Assembly: GCF_008831285.2 (NCBI RefSeq)
Contig: NC_045144.1
Location: forward strand, 20,785,716-20,849,715
Reading direction: 5' to 3'
DNA: 64,000 nt
Source: Nymphaea colorata
Taxonomy: Eukaryota; Streptophyta; Magnoliopsida; Nymphaeales; Nymphaeaceae
How positions within the stretch are numbered: position 1 is the first letter of the stretch; each line of letters opens with the position of its first letter. A program made the translations under genes and the position numbers. The notes under the pieces are model-generated. The model made no database searches, was not told the DNA's origin, and was given only the letters and a program-made list of their open reading frames with translations. Below are positions 37,834 through 49,254 of this stretch, one piece after another.

Positions 37834-39107
37834 TTAACTAGTGCTCTGTGCCTAAGTCATTTTGAGAGGGGAATCAAACCACCATTCACTATTTGACATA
37901 TTCTATTACTATTTTGACCACAAAAAACAGCTCTTTTTCCTTTCCAATTCAATGTGCATGCTCTTATGCAGTCCTTATGTTTCTCATGGTAATTCAAGCT
38001 AGACATACCTGATCTTTTGAAGTACCCCATAATCTCCGCATTTCCAAATTAGAGGTTGCACTCACTATACCTTTAGGCAATGACTCAGTTCCACGAACAA
38101 GGCACTGAACCTGGCAATCCAACAGTATAAGTGCCCTACTAAATTTGAACATTTTTAAGCAAGTGTTTTTCCAGCGAAGTTTTCTGACTCTGCTAGTGTT
38201 TAGAACACCCTAAATAGAGCAGAAGTAGCCAGTCCTAAGCCTTGTAGTGGTGGAGAAAATGGAAAGAAGGGCCACAGCCCATTTGAGAAAAGTAAACCGT
38301 GCCCTACTTGGATCACGGCTTTGCCTAGCCACTCGCAAGCTACCGAGGTGAGTTAAAGAAAGGAGGAAAAGAGAAAAGGAAAAGAAAACATCTTTTGACT
38401 AAAGATGATCATAGCAATGCGTTTTTACATGTTCGGAAAAGGATCAATTCTGTGTGTTTTGTACGCATTGCACTTCTTTTTCCATAATTTCACATAGAAA
38501 CTGATATCCAGTTCTCATATTTGGAGCTCTTATTTATTGTTTTGTTTTGGATCCAGATCCAAGGATCTGTCTGTTTTTAGTCTATAGTATACAAAAGTGT
38601 TTAGGCTTCATTTTGTAATTGAATATCAGTTTCAAGAAACCCTAATTGAATATCAGTCTATAGTATACAATAATTAGGGTTTACAACAATAGGACTAGCA
38701 GAGTCAGAAAACTTCGCTGGAAAAACACTTGTTTAAAAATGTTCAAATTTAGTAGGGCACTTATACTGTTGGATCGCCAGGTTCAGTGCCTTGTTCGTGG
38801 AACTGAGTCATTGCCTAAAGGTATAGTGAGTGCAACCTCTAATTTGGAAATGCGGAGATTATGGGGTACTTCAAAAGATCAGGTATGTCTAGCTTGAATT
38901 ACCATGAGAAACATAAGGACTGCATAAGAGCATGCACATTGAATTGGAAAGGAAAAAGAGCTGTTTTTTGTGGTCAAAATAGTAATATAATATGTCAAAT
39001 AGTGAATGGTGGTTTGATTCCCCTCTCAAAATGACTTAGGCACAGAGCACTAGTTAAATGCAGAGACTTGCTTTATGTTTTCGTAACATGGTAGTGGAGC
39101 TGCACTT
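37784..39107. repeat. near-perfect inverted repeat with 414-bp arms
   Basis: The left arm 37784-38197 and right arm 38694-39107 are reverse complements over about 414 bp. I count only a few mismatches, for example TTGCCAGG versus TCGCCAGG, and CTTGC versus CTTGT. The spacer is 496 bp (38198-38693). The right arm carries the first recognised exon of the DUF707 gene (38787-38882). The left arm carries an identical 96-base copy on the minus strand (38009-38104), with its splice sites intact. Confidence 0.95.
38009..38104 (-). pseudogene. inverted orphan copy of a DUF707 exon
   Basis: This is identical to exon 38787-38882 on the opposite strand and codes 32 residues including LVRGTESLPKGIV and NLEMRRLWG. 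Acceptor (GGTTCAG) and donor (GTATGT) are preserved. No other DUF707 exon follows on the minus strand, so it is an isolated duplicate. Confidence 0.9.
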
Positions 39108-42100
39108 TACTTTCACCAGATGGTTAAGTCAGCAAATCAGCATGAAAATTAAGCTATCATTTTGAATTTTCAGCTGACCAATAGAAGACAATAAATGCCT
39201 AAACTTCGTAGGTCTTAGTGATTCTAGAAGTTTCCATGGAAAAGAAGCCAATGAAATGATTTCCTAATGAAAACCATAAAGCATTTTCATTCTGCACAGA
39301 GGTCATATTTTATAACTTCATCCAGTCTTCAAAAGGTCCCATTGTTCGAGTCTTTCTGTTTCAAAGTGTAATATTTGCAGAATTTCTGTTCAACCTTCAT
39401 TTGGGCATTTCAAACCCTATGAATTGCCTGTACTTTTATTGATGACCATGATATTTGCAAAATTTCTATTTGTCCTTTTGTTGGCCATTTAAGCGTTATA
39501 GATCGTGTACATTTTCATTGTTTACTGCTGTTTTCTCTTTCTGCATACCTGTTCATGTGCTTTTGTTTCAAACTGAGCGTAAGATCCATTCCATTTAGAT
39601 GAAAAGAAGGGAACACTCTAAGAAAAGTTTGTTGGCAAGTGCTGTTGGTATAAGGCAGAAGAAAAATGTCGATCACATTGTTAAGAAGGTTTACTTTATA
39701 TCTTCTCTTTTGATTTCAGCTCTTATTTCAACAATTCAGAAGGTAGTTTCGAACATTAATTTCTAACATTAATCTTACACCTTGAATTTCAGTTTCCTCC
39801 AAATAACTTTACAATAATGCTCTTTCATTATGATGGTTTTGTCGATCAATGGAGGGATCTGCAATGGAGTGACAATGTATTGCATGTCTCTGCAGTCAAC
39901 CAAACCAAGTGGTGATGACTCTGATCTAAGTAGCTCAATGATAACAAAATCAGCCTTTGTGTTGTTCCATATTATTATTAGGGTGTAGTGATCCTTTTAT
40001 AACGTGACTGGAATGTTCCAATCTACTCTCATGTCACATCTCCTTTAATTCTGTCCTTATTGGAAAGTTAAATGAAAATGATGCCCCTATTCATTTTTTA
40101 GTTGTCCATAGCCTTGTGTTAGCTTATGTCTTCGACTTAGGTAAAGTAATAATTTTTTGCTTTGGTTGTGGTACAGGTGGTTTGCTAACCGGTTCTTGCA
40201 CCCAGATGTAGTTGATGAATACAATTATATTTTCCTCTGGGATGAGGACCTTGGAGTTGAACATTTTGATCCTGTGAAGTATGTTTCCTCTTAACATTCT
40301 TAAACTTTACTTGCCATTCTTCTGAATCCTCATCTTTATATTCTGCATGAAAATAAGTTATGCAAAGACACATAAGCTACATAAGGTCATATGTTGGTGG
40401 TGGTATATATCATCTGGACCAAGAACACTCGCCTTGGGTGCTTAACTGCCGTAGGTGGGTTTAAAGTTTTAATTACATGAGGTGATTTAGAAATGGATCA
40501 ACTATATGCAAGAGTATTTTTTAAGCAGGTACCAATTGTGCATGTAAATGTTTGCTGTCTGTCTTCGTTTGAGTTCACGTCCTATAATTGTTAGGTATGA
40601 AATGCAGATAGTTTTGTGGATACTGTCACTTCTCCATCAGAAATTTAATATAATGTTTGCAAGTCTTGTGTCCGACTTATTAAATATTTCAGGAAACATC
40701 AATAATTGTGATTTCATAAAATGACATATTCTAAAAGTTCTCATTCGGTATAATTTTACTCCTTAGTGTGTTGTTTATTTGTTGAGAGTACTCTATTGAG
40801 AGTAGGAAAGTCCCTGTCAGACATTTACCAAACTAACCAAAATTTTGCTATTCAGTCTTTTCAAAATTGATCTTAAACTTGTATGACATGGAAAGATATT
40901 TATAAAATTTGGCAGTTGAAAGTTAATAGATTTGTTTTTTTATATACTTGAAGACTAAATTAATGTCTCCTGGAAATCTGGCAGTTATTTGTCTATCGTG
41001 GAAGAAGAAGGGCTGGAGATATCTCAGCCAGCACTAGATTCTTCTTTGTCAGAGGTGCATCATCGAATTACTGTGCGTGTGAAGAAGTCGATTACAGGTA
41101 ATCTAAAAATACACTCTTGGGGATTGCTAAGTAATCACTAGCATAGCAATTGATACCTGTTTATATTTGAGCATATTATTTCAAAGCTAATTTTTGTATT
41201 TCAGAAGGACATACAAGCATCGTGGTAATGGAAGATGCTACTGGAACAGCACCGCTCCACCATGTACTGGGTATGACTTTTTACCTGAATATTTAGATTT
41301 TGTTGGAATATAGTATTAAATGCTTCTTTATTTTCCATTTCTACCTTGAGATAAGTTCACATTGTGTTTTATTTTCCTATTCTTCTTGGAGCATGATATC
41401 ACTGAATAAGTGTCTAGTCCTCCCTACTTGATTAGACAAATGATGTCAGAAAGTAGCTATACTAAAGTGACTTGATCATCTTAAAATTGTGTCCTACTCC
41501 TGTTTTTCAATTATACATTATTTATAGTCGTTGTCAAACACATTGAATCAAATAACAGCATCCATCTTTCATCTTAGTTTTTCTCCAATGTCACTGAATT
41601 CAAGGAAGCACAAATTTTCCTTCACAGTAACTTATTAAAAATCAATTGGCCAGTTGAAAAACGCAATAATACAATTTATCAAACATTTAAAACTTTACTT
41701 TGGGTAAAAATTCAGAGACTACTGAAGAACAAGGGTGATCACTAACTGTACATTTTACTCCAGACTCTTGCATTCCTAACTTCATCCAACAACATAAATC
41801 TTTTTCATCTCATAATGCAGTTGGGTGGAGATGATGGCACCTGTGTTCTCAAGAGTTGCCTGGCGTTGTGCGTGGTACATGATCCAGGTATGGCATTTGC
41901 AGTTGTAAGGTTCTTATCTTGGTCTGTGCTCTACAGAAGGCTGTTAAGAGCGATTATAGAAGTTTTTCTGCATTTCTCCTAGTTTCTTTACGGGAGCAGC
42001 ACCGTGTTCCCTCTTCAACAATTAAATGCACCTGGGTCTAGCTTTTCTCTTGTGGTTGATTCTCTTTGTTTATGCCAATCAAGCATGGGAAATTGTTTTG

Positions 42101-43952
42101 TCTACTTGATGACGTTTTAATTTTGTTTGAAAGCTAAATGCTAGCATTGGAAATGTTGCAAGAACTGTCTTTAGTTTGTCCTAGGACTCTGAACAGAAGA
42201 AACTGGTTCAACCATGAAGGGCCGAGGAGTTATGTGTTTCTTGTAATCTTTTCTGTTTCTTTTGCTTGTTTGCTGCTTGGTTACCTCTTCTCACCTGGTT
42301 TCTATTATTTCACTTGAATTTCTCTCGAGGATTTGCCTTTCCTTCAAAAGGAAATATGTAAAAGCAATATAAATTGGTTAGTTAGCTAGTTCCCATGCAT
42401 GAGGTTAATTATTTTGCTCATCTGTGATTTGAGCACATGAAGTACTTTGGCCTGTTTCTCAAGTCTGTTATCAGTTAGTGTTATTTTCAACAGTTTTACC
42501 ACTGTTCTAGTCTTAAAAACAGTGAAAAGTACCTGGGACATGTGGAAAACCAGTGTGCAGAAACGTTGATGTCTTCCATGATTATCCTGACTGATGAATT
42601 GGGTGTTGGGGCTTGATGATTTCACTAGTGGCAAAATTTGGCAGTTGTCATATTTCTTGTACTTGAACAATCTGTGAAAAGGAGAAATTTCCTTTCTTTT
42701 GGTCCACGGGAAGATGAAAATGGTTGCTTTTTCTTCTTCATTTTCCTTTTCTAGGATATAAAAAATGATAGGTGATTCCTTGTGTGGCCTTCTGTAATTC
42801 TTCTATTTGTGACGAAGAATCTAGGTTTAAACAGGTCTAGTTAGGGAAGCTGCCATGCGTAATTGTGCTTTGTGGTTCATGATGAATTTCTTTTATGACG
42901 TAACTGAATTGCACATTATTGTATCTGATGTTGGTGGTTTCAAGAGTAAGATTTGCTTACAGTTGCATAGCTATGTGCATATCCTGAGGTGGCAAATGTT
43001 GCATCTTAAATTCTTAATGTGATTCTGCAGAGTGACTTAATTCATGCTTGGGGCCTGGACATGAAGCTTGGTTACTGTGCGCAGGTTTAGATTTGTCACC
43101 ATCTCTTCTTTAGCTTTTCTTTTTTCCTCTTTTTTGCAGGAACTGTAATCTAAAGCATGCTTTCATGTAGGGGGACCGGAGCATAAATGTTGGGGTTGTT
43201 GGCAGTGAATATGTAGCTCATCTTGGCATACCTACACTTGGCGGCTTTGATGAAAATAGGGTAAGAAAATGGCCTGCATTATTGAACCACAGTATTACAG
43301 CCCTTGCATTTAAGAAACAGCTAACTATCATAGCCTTGAACTGGCTACAAACAATTGATTTTCCAACTGTTAACTTACTCACAACTGCCATGGATGGAGA
43401 GGAGGTGGTAAGAGGAGAATTGTTAAAGGGTGTCAAGGTGAAGTCCTTGGATCAAGTCTGAACGTTGCCACTCTTTATCCTGAGGTTTTGGATGTCTTGT
43501 CCTCGTAAAGCATGGTGGTCAGAACTCACTTAAGCCTGTTAGGGAGTCAGACATTAAGTGGTCTGTCCGTTGAGGGTTCATCATCAGCTACTCTACTACC
43601 GCTACTACTACTGCTAATTATAACATAATAATAAACAATTTTTTGTCAGTTGTCAATTTTCATCAATGTTCTTTCTTTTCTTTTCCAAGTTAAACAGGGT
43701 CGAGAGGTCTCCCTTATGAACCGTGAAAGGGGAGAGGTTGGTCTCTGTTAGCAAATGCCCACACCCCTCATAATGTTGTAAGATCTCCTGCTTTTTCCTC
43801 TTTTCTGAACTTGGCTGTTGATTCTTCAGGTCAGAAAGCAGTCTTACAATGAACTGGAGATCTTTCAGGAGAGATGGGAAAAAGCAGTAAAGGATGACAC
43901 TTGCTGGAACGATCCATATCCACAGACCACAAACAGAAGCAGGGCCTTCTAG
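38787..43952 (+). pseudogene. DUF707 family gene, 5'-incomplete and frameshifted
   Basis: Ten exons with GT-AG borders: 38787-38882, 39599-39688, 39793-39911, 40177-40278, 40985-41097, 41205-41270, 41821-41887, 43031-43084, 43171-43260 and 43830-43952. Encoded landmarks are LPKGIV, LLASAVGIRQKKNVD, IMLFHYDGFVDQWRDLQW, VSAVNQTKWWFANRFLHPD, YIFLWDEDLGVEHF, YLSIVEEEGLEISQPALDS, GRCYWNSTAPPCTGWVEMMA, HAWGLDMKLGYCAQGDRS and QSYNELEIFQERW. This is the conserved lumenal domain of plant DUF707 (glycosyltransferase-like) proteins, including a WDEDLG acidic motif. Two defects are seen. The usual N-terminal membrane-anchor exon is not found upstream. Exons total 920 bases, one short of an in-frame length: the fifth exon ends in phase 1 while the sixth needs phase 2, as if one base were lost near 41092-41094. 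In the simplest spliced form translation meets a stop early in the seventh exon. Confidence 0.85.
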
Positions 43953-45074
43953 CAACTATACAAAATTGTTTTCCATAATGTATAATGTATGTATATTGTA
44001 ATTTATTCTTTTGCATTAATGTCAGTGAACTCTCTCTCTCTCATTAGAAAAAGTGCGAGGGTGAGAGACGTAGTTGCAGTAGCTTAGCCTGTTTGAGCCT
44101 CCCTCAAGCACCGAAATCTTTCACTTGGTGGCGTTTGATAGCCGTGAAAAAAGTTTCTAGGTGGGCTTTCTGAAAAGAATTTTTACAAAAAAAGTCATAA
44201 TTAAATTTGTCAACTGAAATTAGATTCTTGGTTGTTTGAGTCGGCATTTTGATTTCAATAGAATGCTGCGAGTAAAATTGATGGAAACAGGATGACATTG
44301 ATCTGTGCAAGTAAATGTAACTAATTTGCAACTGTCATTATTTGGGAACCACTAATTGCACATTTTTAGGATGATGAAGCTTCTTAAGTTGTTACTATTT
44401 TTTGTTGGTATTTCTAACGATCTTTATTTTTTTATTTTTTACATTTTTCCGAAATGAAAATCAAAATTTTGAGCATTCCAATTATAAAGGGACTTGCGTT
44501 GAATTTAATTTACACTTATATTGAGTCCTTCTGAAGAGATAATTTGACTCCAACAATGAACTTGAGAGCCTAACTACAAGTTTCTGAAAAAAAAAATGCA
44601 CAAATTAAATTTTATGGACCTCATGTGTATATAGTCCTAAAATTTTTAACTCTATAGCTGCCAACCAGATGGATGCCCGTTGATTTTTTGTTTTTATTTT
44701 TTTTCTTCTCCTAACACCATCTTTACCTTGCTGCCACCGGCAGCCCTGTGAGAGAAGGGGGAGCCTATCGGGCCCTCTCCCTGCCGTTTCCAGCAGGCTC
44801 GTGGGGCTCTGCCGGGCGGTGCTAAAGGGATGGCCGCTGACCGTCGGAGGGGGAGGGAAGGGGGGAAGGGAAACAGATAAAAAGAAAGAGTCGATAAAAT
44901 GGGGAATATATAACAAAATTTGAGAACAAGACGTCCTTTACATACAAAAGCAATCCGCAAAAACAAAAGCAAAAAGATGAAATATACAATACAATGCACA
45001 GTGAGAAGAAAGGTGTGAATAAAGAGGAAGGAAGGAGCGGCACCCTCATCTAGCCACAGACAGACCACGGCGCC

Positions 45075-45206
45075 TTAACCGAATGGCAAACTGGACATCC
45101 CCTGCACAAGACGAGCCACATAATCTGACGAAGATAAGGTGTCCCTGAAGACCTTGTTGTTGCGCTCCTCCCAAATGCGCCACCAAGCTGAAATGAGCCA
45201 CGACCT
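45075..45206 (-). mobile_element. LINE reverse-transcriptase C-terminal remnant
   Basis: Translated on the minus strand, the segment reads RSWLISAWWRIWEERNNKVF followed by RDTLSSSDYVARLVQ, then a stop. The WWxIWEERNxxxF motif is typical of the C-terminal end of plant LINE polyproteins, after the zinc-binding domain. A stop lies just upstream, so only a fragment is open. Confidence 0.7.
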
Positions 45207-46576
45207 TCAAGCACGACCCTAGGAAGCAGACAAGTGGGGGGAATGACAAAAGAGGAACATAAGACACATATAGAAAGAAAGAGGACGAGGGGTTGGGGAG
45301 GAGTGAAGTGGGCTCAGGTTTGATGTCTTTAATAGCCTGGATGATTCTTTTCAAAGTCTAGTATGCAAGAGTCTAATAGCTACCTACATTGAAAACAAGT
45401 AGCTAGTAGACCAGACTTTGATGAGAACCATTTGGACAGTAGATCCCAAGAACAGCAGATGGCAGATATTAATTTACAAATATATAAACCAAACTATTTT
45501 TTAAGAGCCCAAAATACCTTTCGAAGGAGGAAGAAAGAGGAGGAAAACAAATGAGTTTACATAAACAATACTCTTGTCTCCTTTGAGAGATATTATCAAG
45601 TTCTTGAAAAAAAAAAAAAAACTTCTTGGCTTATATGGTACTGTCTTTTCTCATTGAAATCAGTAGCCAACTCACTGGAATCAATAGCCAAAATGATCCT
45701 TATTATTAACTTCATGGGAACATGCGTGCAATATAAATAGGAGGATTAATGGATAAATGTTTAATTTTTCAGTAGAGTAACATTAACAAAAATGTGATCA
45801 TACCATACAAAAAAAATTCTTTTGTTTTTACACGCTTCAGGGAGGAACTGTACAACAGAAGTTCCTTCACTGGGTCGAAGAGGTTGGAGTCACTTGAAGG
45901 GAAGCCGGCTTCGTTCAAAATGAGAAGGTCGCTTCTCAAATGATGTAGTTCGCTTCATAAACGGTTTTTTAATATTTTTTCCTTCTTTTATCTTCATTTT
46001 TCTCGATGTGTTCTGTATTTTTCTTCAGTTGTACAAATGTGATTATGTTATTACAAATATACGCTTACTTATTCATTAACATTTATCTTACTTTCTGCTC
46101 ATTTTCATGCATAATAACTTAATTCAAAATATGAAAAACTTCACACAATTCTTACACAATTATCAATATCCAAAATATTGCTAAATTATTAATTTATAAA
46201 ATAACTATATTAGTGCTGTTACTCTTTGTTACAGCAAAGTCATTAAGCGAGGCTTAAGGTTAGGTATATTTTTAAGTTATCAATTAAATTTCCAAAACAT
46301 AATATTCCGGGTCTTTATTTGTTATCCAATGAAAAACCTTACGTTTGTTTTTAACAATATCAGAAAGTTAGATGTATTCTTCGTTATCGTCAAACCCTGT
46401 CAGTCGGTATTATTAACCAGAAACTCTCAGATACTGGATACAAAATAGGTTTGGATCAGGGAACCTACCATCTAGATCCAACCCATTAGTAGACCTTCTT
46501 AAATACCCACCAAAAAAGAAAAATCTTTGAAGGTACATGATATAATCTGAACGGCACATAGTAGGCGTATATCTAC

Positions 46577-46842
46577 AAACACTAGCACACACAGATACCC
46601 CAAGGGGTGGTAGCGCACTGGGCGGCAAGGTGGTCATGCTCCTCTAACGGCTTGGTTTGAGTCCTTGGAGCAACCACTGTCACGTCCCAGCGCGCGCCAC
46701 TTCCTGGCCCGTAAAAGGGCCCGACGCAGCTCTATGAAAACCTTGGGGGTGGAACACAGAGGGGGGGCCGAAGGCCTCTTTTAGGGGCGGTGGCAATGAA
46801 CCGCTCACCCCTAAAAAAAAAAAACACTAGCACAGACAATAG
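46577..46842 (+). mobile_element. tRNA-derived SINE with target duplications
   Basis: The body runs about 46598-46821 and starts GGTGGTAGCGCACTGGGCGG, which resembles an RNA polymerase III A box. A B box GGTTTGAGTCC lies at 46654-46664. The body ends with CACCCCTAAAAAAAAA, an A-rich tail. It is flanked by similar direct repeats AAACACTAGCACA(CA)CAGATA (46577-46597) and AAACACTAGCACAGACAATAG (46822-46842). A second copy of the family is at 61.1 kb. Confidence 0.85.
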
Positions 46843-47145
46843 GTATTAATTACATGGAGGCACTTTTGGGAGAGCTTTTCTTGACATGGACCCATGTGGA
46901 CACAGTGGGTGGATCCAGAAACCTCTTCACGTTTGGTTGCCTACAACCTCTAACCCACTTGACTGAACCCTGTTCTTGTCCCCACATGCAAACTGGGCTC
47001 ACAGGCCATATAAGTGATGAGGCATAAGATCCTTAAAGGTCCCCAGAGTGCATTTGTCTGTGGTTGATAAGATGAAGCTTTGAAAAGCATTCAAACAAAT
47101 GAATTTTATCAGGGAAAATGTTCGTCCTTGATGTGGTTTTCATAG

Positions 47146-47301
47146 TCTTCTTCTTCTTCTTCTTCTTCTTCTTCTGTTGTTTATGGTTTTTACATGGGGA
47201 CGGGCTTCTTCTTCTTCTTCTTCTTCTTCTTCTTCTTCTTCTTCTTCTTCTTCTTCTTCTTCTTCTTCTTCTGTTGTTTATGGTTTTTGCATGGGGACGG
47301 G
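47146..47301. repeat. duplicated (TTC)n microsatellite block
   Basis: TTC runs at 47146-47175 and 47205-47272 are each followed by the same segment GTTGTTTATGGTTTTTRCATG then GGGACGGG. A unit of microsatellite plus unique flank was tandemly copied and the second run expanded. Poly-Ser, poly-Leu or poly-Arg frames here are artefacts. Confidence 0.9.
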
Positions 47302-47583
47302 AAACCACCTTAGGTTGAGAGACTTTCCCGCTTGTCCAAAGTGTAAAACCCTTCCCCCTGCCCACGGTCCTGGAGTGCATTGGCTTTCGCAAGGAGAGGT
47401 GCCTCTGAGATGTATCTTTGCATGATTAAAAACCAATTAACAAACATGATCTATGGGGTTGGATGCTTGTTAACAAAGATCTATCAGCTTTTGAGTGGCC
47501 AAAACCATGTGCATAACAAGGTCTTTCACCGATTCATTTGCTTGTAGTCTACATTTTATGTCGTCTTTAAACTATGATTACAG

Positions 47584-47682
47584 ATGCAGAGGAATATGCT
47601 GAATGTGAGGCTGTTGTTAAGGATTACCCGCGCCACGAAGAAAAGGAGAATAGAAGACATGGATCTTGTTATGGTGCACCCT
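47584..47682 (+). pseudogene. copper amine oxidase exon fossil
   Basis: After an acceptor-like GATTACAG the frame reads AEEYAECEAVVKDYP (47586 to about 47629). The next frame then reads KKRRIEDMDLVMVHP (47638-47682). Together these match the segment of plant copper amine oxidases around a YAECEAVVKxYP motif followed by KKRGIEDMDLVMVDPW. The join is frameshifted, several residues are missing, and the usual D before PW is H. No other amine oxidase exon is seen nearby. Confidence 0.65.
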
Positions 47683-47741
47683 GCCATGATCTTAGATACT
47701 TGCTTACTTCTCTTGACAGAGTCATTTTCTCTTAAGCGACC

Positions 47742-48200
47742 TTAAGTAGAATTTATATTGGGACATAAAAATTCCCCAAAGATATCAATGCAGAATGGAA
47801 TGTGTCCATGAAATGCAAAAAAAATTGATAGAGAAGTTGCTGCCCAGAAATTGCGACACATTTTTAACAACTTTACACCCAACAAAAAAATGAAAGATAG
47901 TTTCCTCATGGCACCTGCGTAAGTAACAACCATTTGGAAAGGAAATTCCAAATCTTTGAATTATGTATTGCGTCAGTAACCTTGCCTTCAGTACTACTAC
48001 TACTACGTAAAGACTTTGACACTAACTAGCCCTCGGAGTGCAATTCTTCTACCATATTTTGTTAAAATGTTTGTTTCCGGTGCTTTTACCCCTAATCTCA
48101 TTATAAATCCTTCTAGCGTTAAGCAATAAACAAAATCATCTTCTATGTCACCAAGATTCAGAAAGGATAATACCGAAGACAAAGAAGAGGACAATATTCT
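47742..48200 (-). mobile_element. degraded LINE segment (zf-RVT region)
   Basis: On the minus strand about 47925-47860 reads CYLRRCHEETIFHFFVGCK, the spacing of the Cys/His zinc-binding domain (zf-RVT) near the end of plant LINE polyproteins. Just upstream (about 48003-48190) another frame has LGDIEDDFVYCLTLEGF, similar in layout to the region before zf-RVT. Frames are broken. Confidence 0.5.
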
Positions 48201-48202
48201 GT

Positions 48203-48838
48203 CACCAGTGCCGGTGCAGGATGCGGCAAGTTTAAAAAAAATTAAGAGCTAGTGCGGCAAGAGTATATATATATATATATATATATAATCTGTTATATAA
48301 GTAATTTACTTGTATATATTTTTAAACTTTTTTTTACCAAAATCTAAGCTTTTACTAAATAAAATAGGGGTAGTACCCGTAGAATCTAAGATGTGAACGT
48401 GTACCAACAGCGATATTTCTCTGGAATATGTCGGACAAAAAAGGCCTATAAAACTCAGCTAGAAGGCATTAAATTAACATGCTTTTTGGTGCACTAAGAC
48501 GCTTTGATATTTCTAATTTTGTATTTTGTCAACAAAAACGTACTTCCCTCTTTATGAGCTGGAAGAATGCAATTCAATAAATTTCACAAAAAATTCGTAG
48601 GAGAACTCTTATATTCACGTAACTAATTGTATGATGACCTCAGTATTCCGAGCTAAAACCAGAACTAACTCATTAAAAGTCTAAAAACAAACGCTTTCGC
48701 AAATACGTGAACCCACTGACAGAATTATTATATAGGACAAGTGAAATTTTTTAAAATACCTTCACCGCACCATCGCACTTAAATTTTTTGAGATGTGCCA
48801 CTCCGGCACCCGCACCAACACCTTGACATAGGTGCTAC
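48203..48838. mobile_element. TIR element with GTGCCGGTGC ends, about 0.63 kb
   Basis: The left end (from about 48205, AGTGCCGGTGCAGGATGCGG then CAAGTTTAAAAAAAATTAAG) is an imperfect inverted copy of the right end (about 48768-48835, CTCCGGCACCCGCACCAACA). A short (TA)n array lies inside at about 48265-48288. No coding sequence is found. A related left end and (TA)n occur at 15.32-15.56 kb. Confidence 0.5.
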
Positions 48839-49254
48839 TCTGGTATTTGTAGTTATGTACCCCATGCGTTAGTGTAAGTATGGTTAATAATGAACATACC
48901 CTTTTAGGCAAAAAAAATTATAAAGACAAAAAAAGAAAATTAAAAAAAGTGAAAAAGACTAAACAAAACATTTTTTAAATAATTACCAAAATATTTTCTC
49001 TCTTTTAACATGTATTTGAATCTGCCATCGACCCAAATGACAAAAATTGTTTTGCTATCAATTCAGTTTAGATCGGCCAATTCATCAAGATTAAATATTG
49101 GTTTGAAAAATAAAACTAAAATGATTGAGGTTCATGAAATATTATATAGGAAGAAATTCCAGAAAGAGAATTTGTATTTCAGGAAACCACCTCTTAAGTT
49201 CATTCTTAGGGCTTCCACAGTCTGTCTCCCTGTGTCTGTAGATCTCTCGCTCAA

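Larger units (their letters stand above)
43953..49149. other. repeat-rich intergenic region
   Basis: It starts with the DUF707 3' flank. It holds two LINE remnants, a SINE, a copper amine oxidase exon fossil, a (TTC)n array and a TIR element, all listed separately. The rest is AT-rich with no supported gene. Confidence 0.6.

Noticed and set aside
44694..45068. 124-codon minus-strand frame with hydrophobic stretches
   Set aside because: The Phe/Leu/Ser runs come from AT-rich and CT-rich DNA next to the LINE remnant, and the LINE motif is in another frame.
46598..46670. A tRNA gene
   Set aside because: A- and B-box-like motifs are present but no cloverleaf could be drawn, the unit has a poly(A) end with target duplications, and a second diverged copy exists. 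A SINE explains it.
47033..47425. Frames rich in poly-Arg, poly-Ser or poly-Leu
   Set aside because: They are products of the (TTC)n array.
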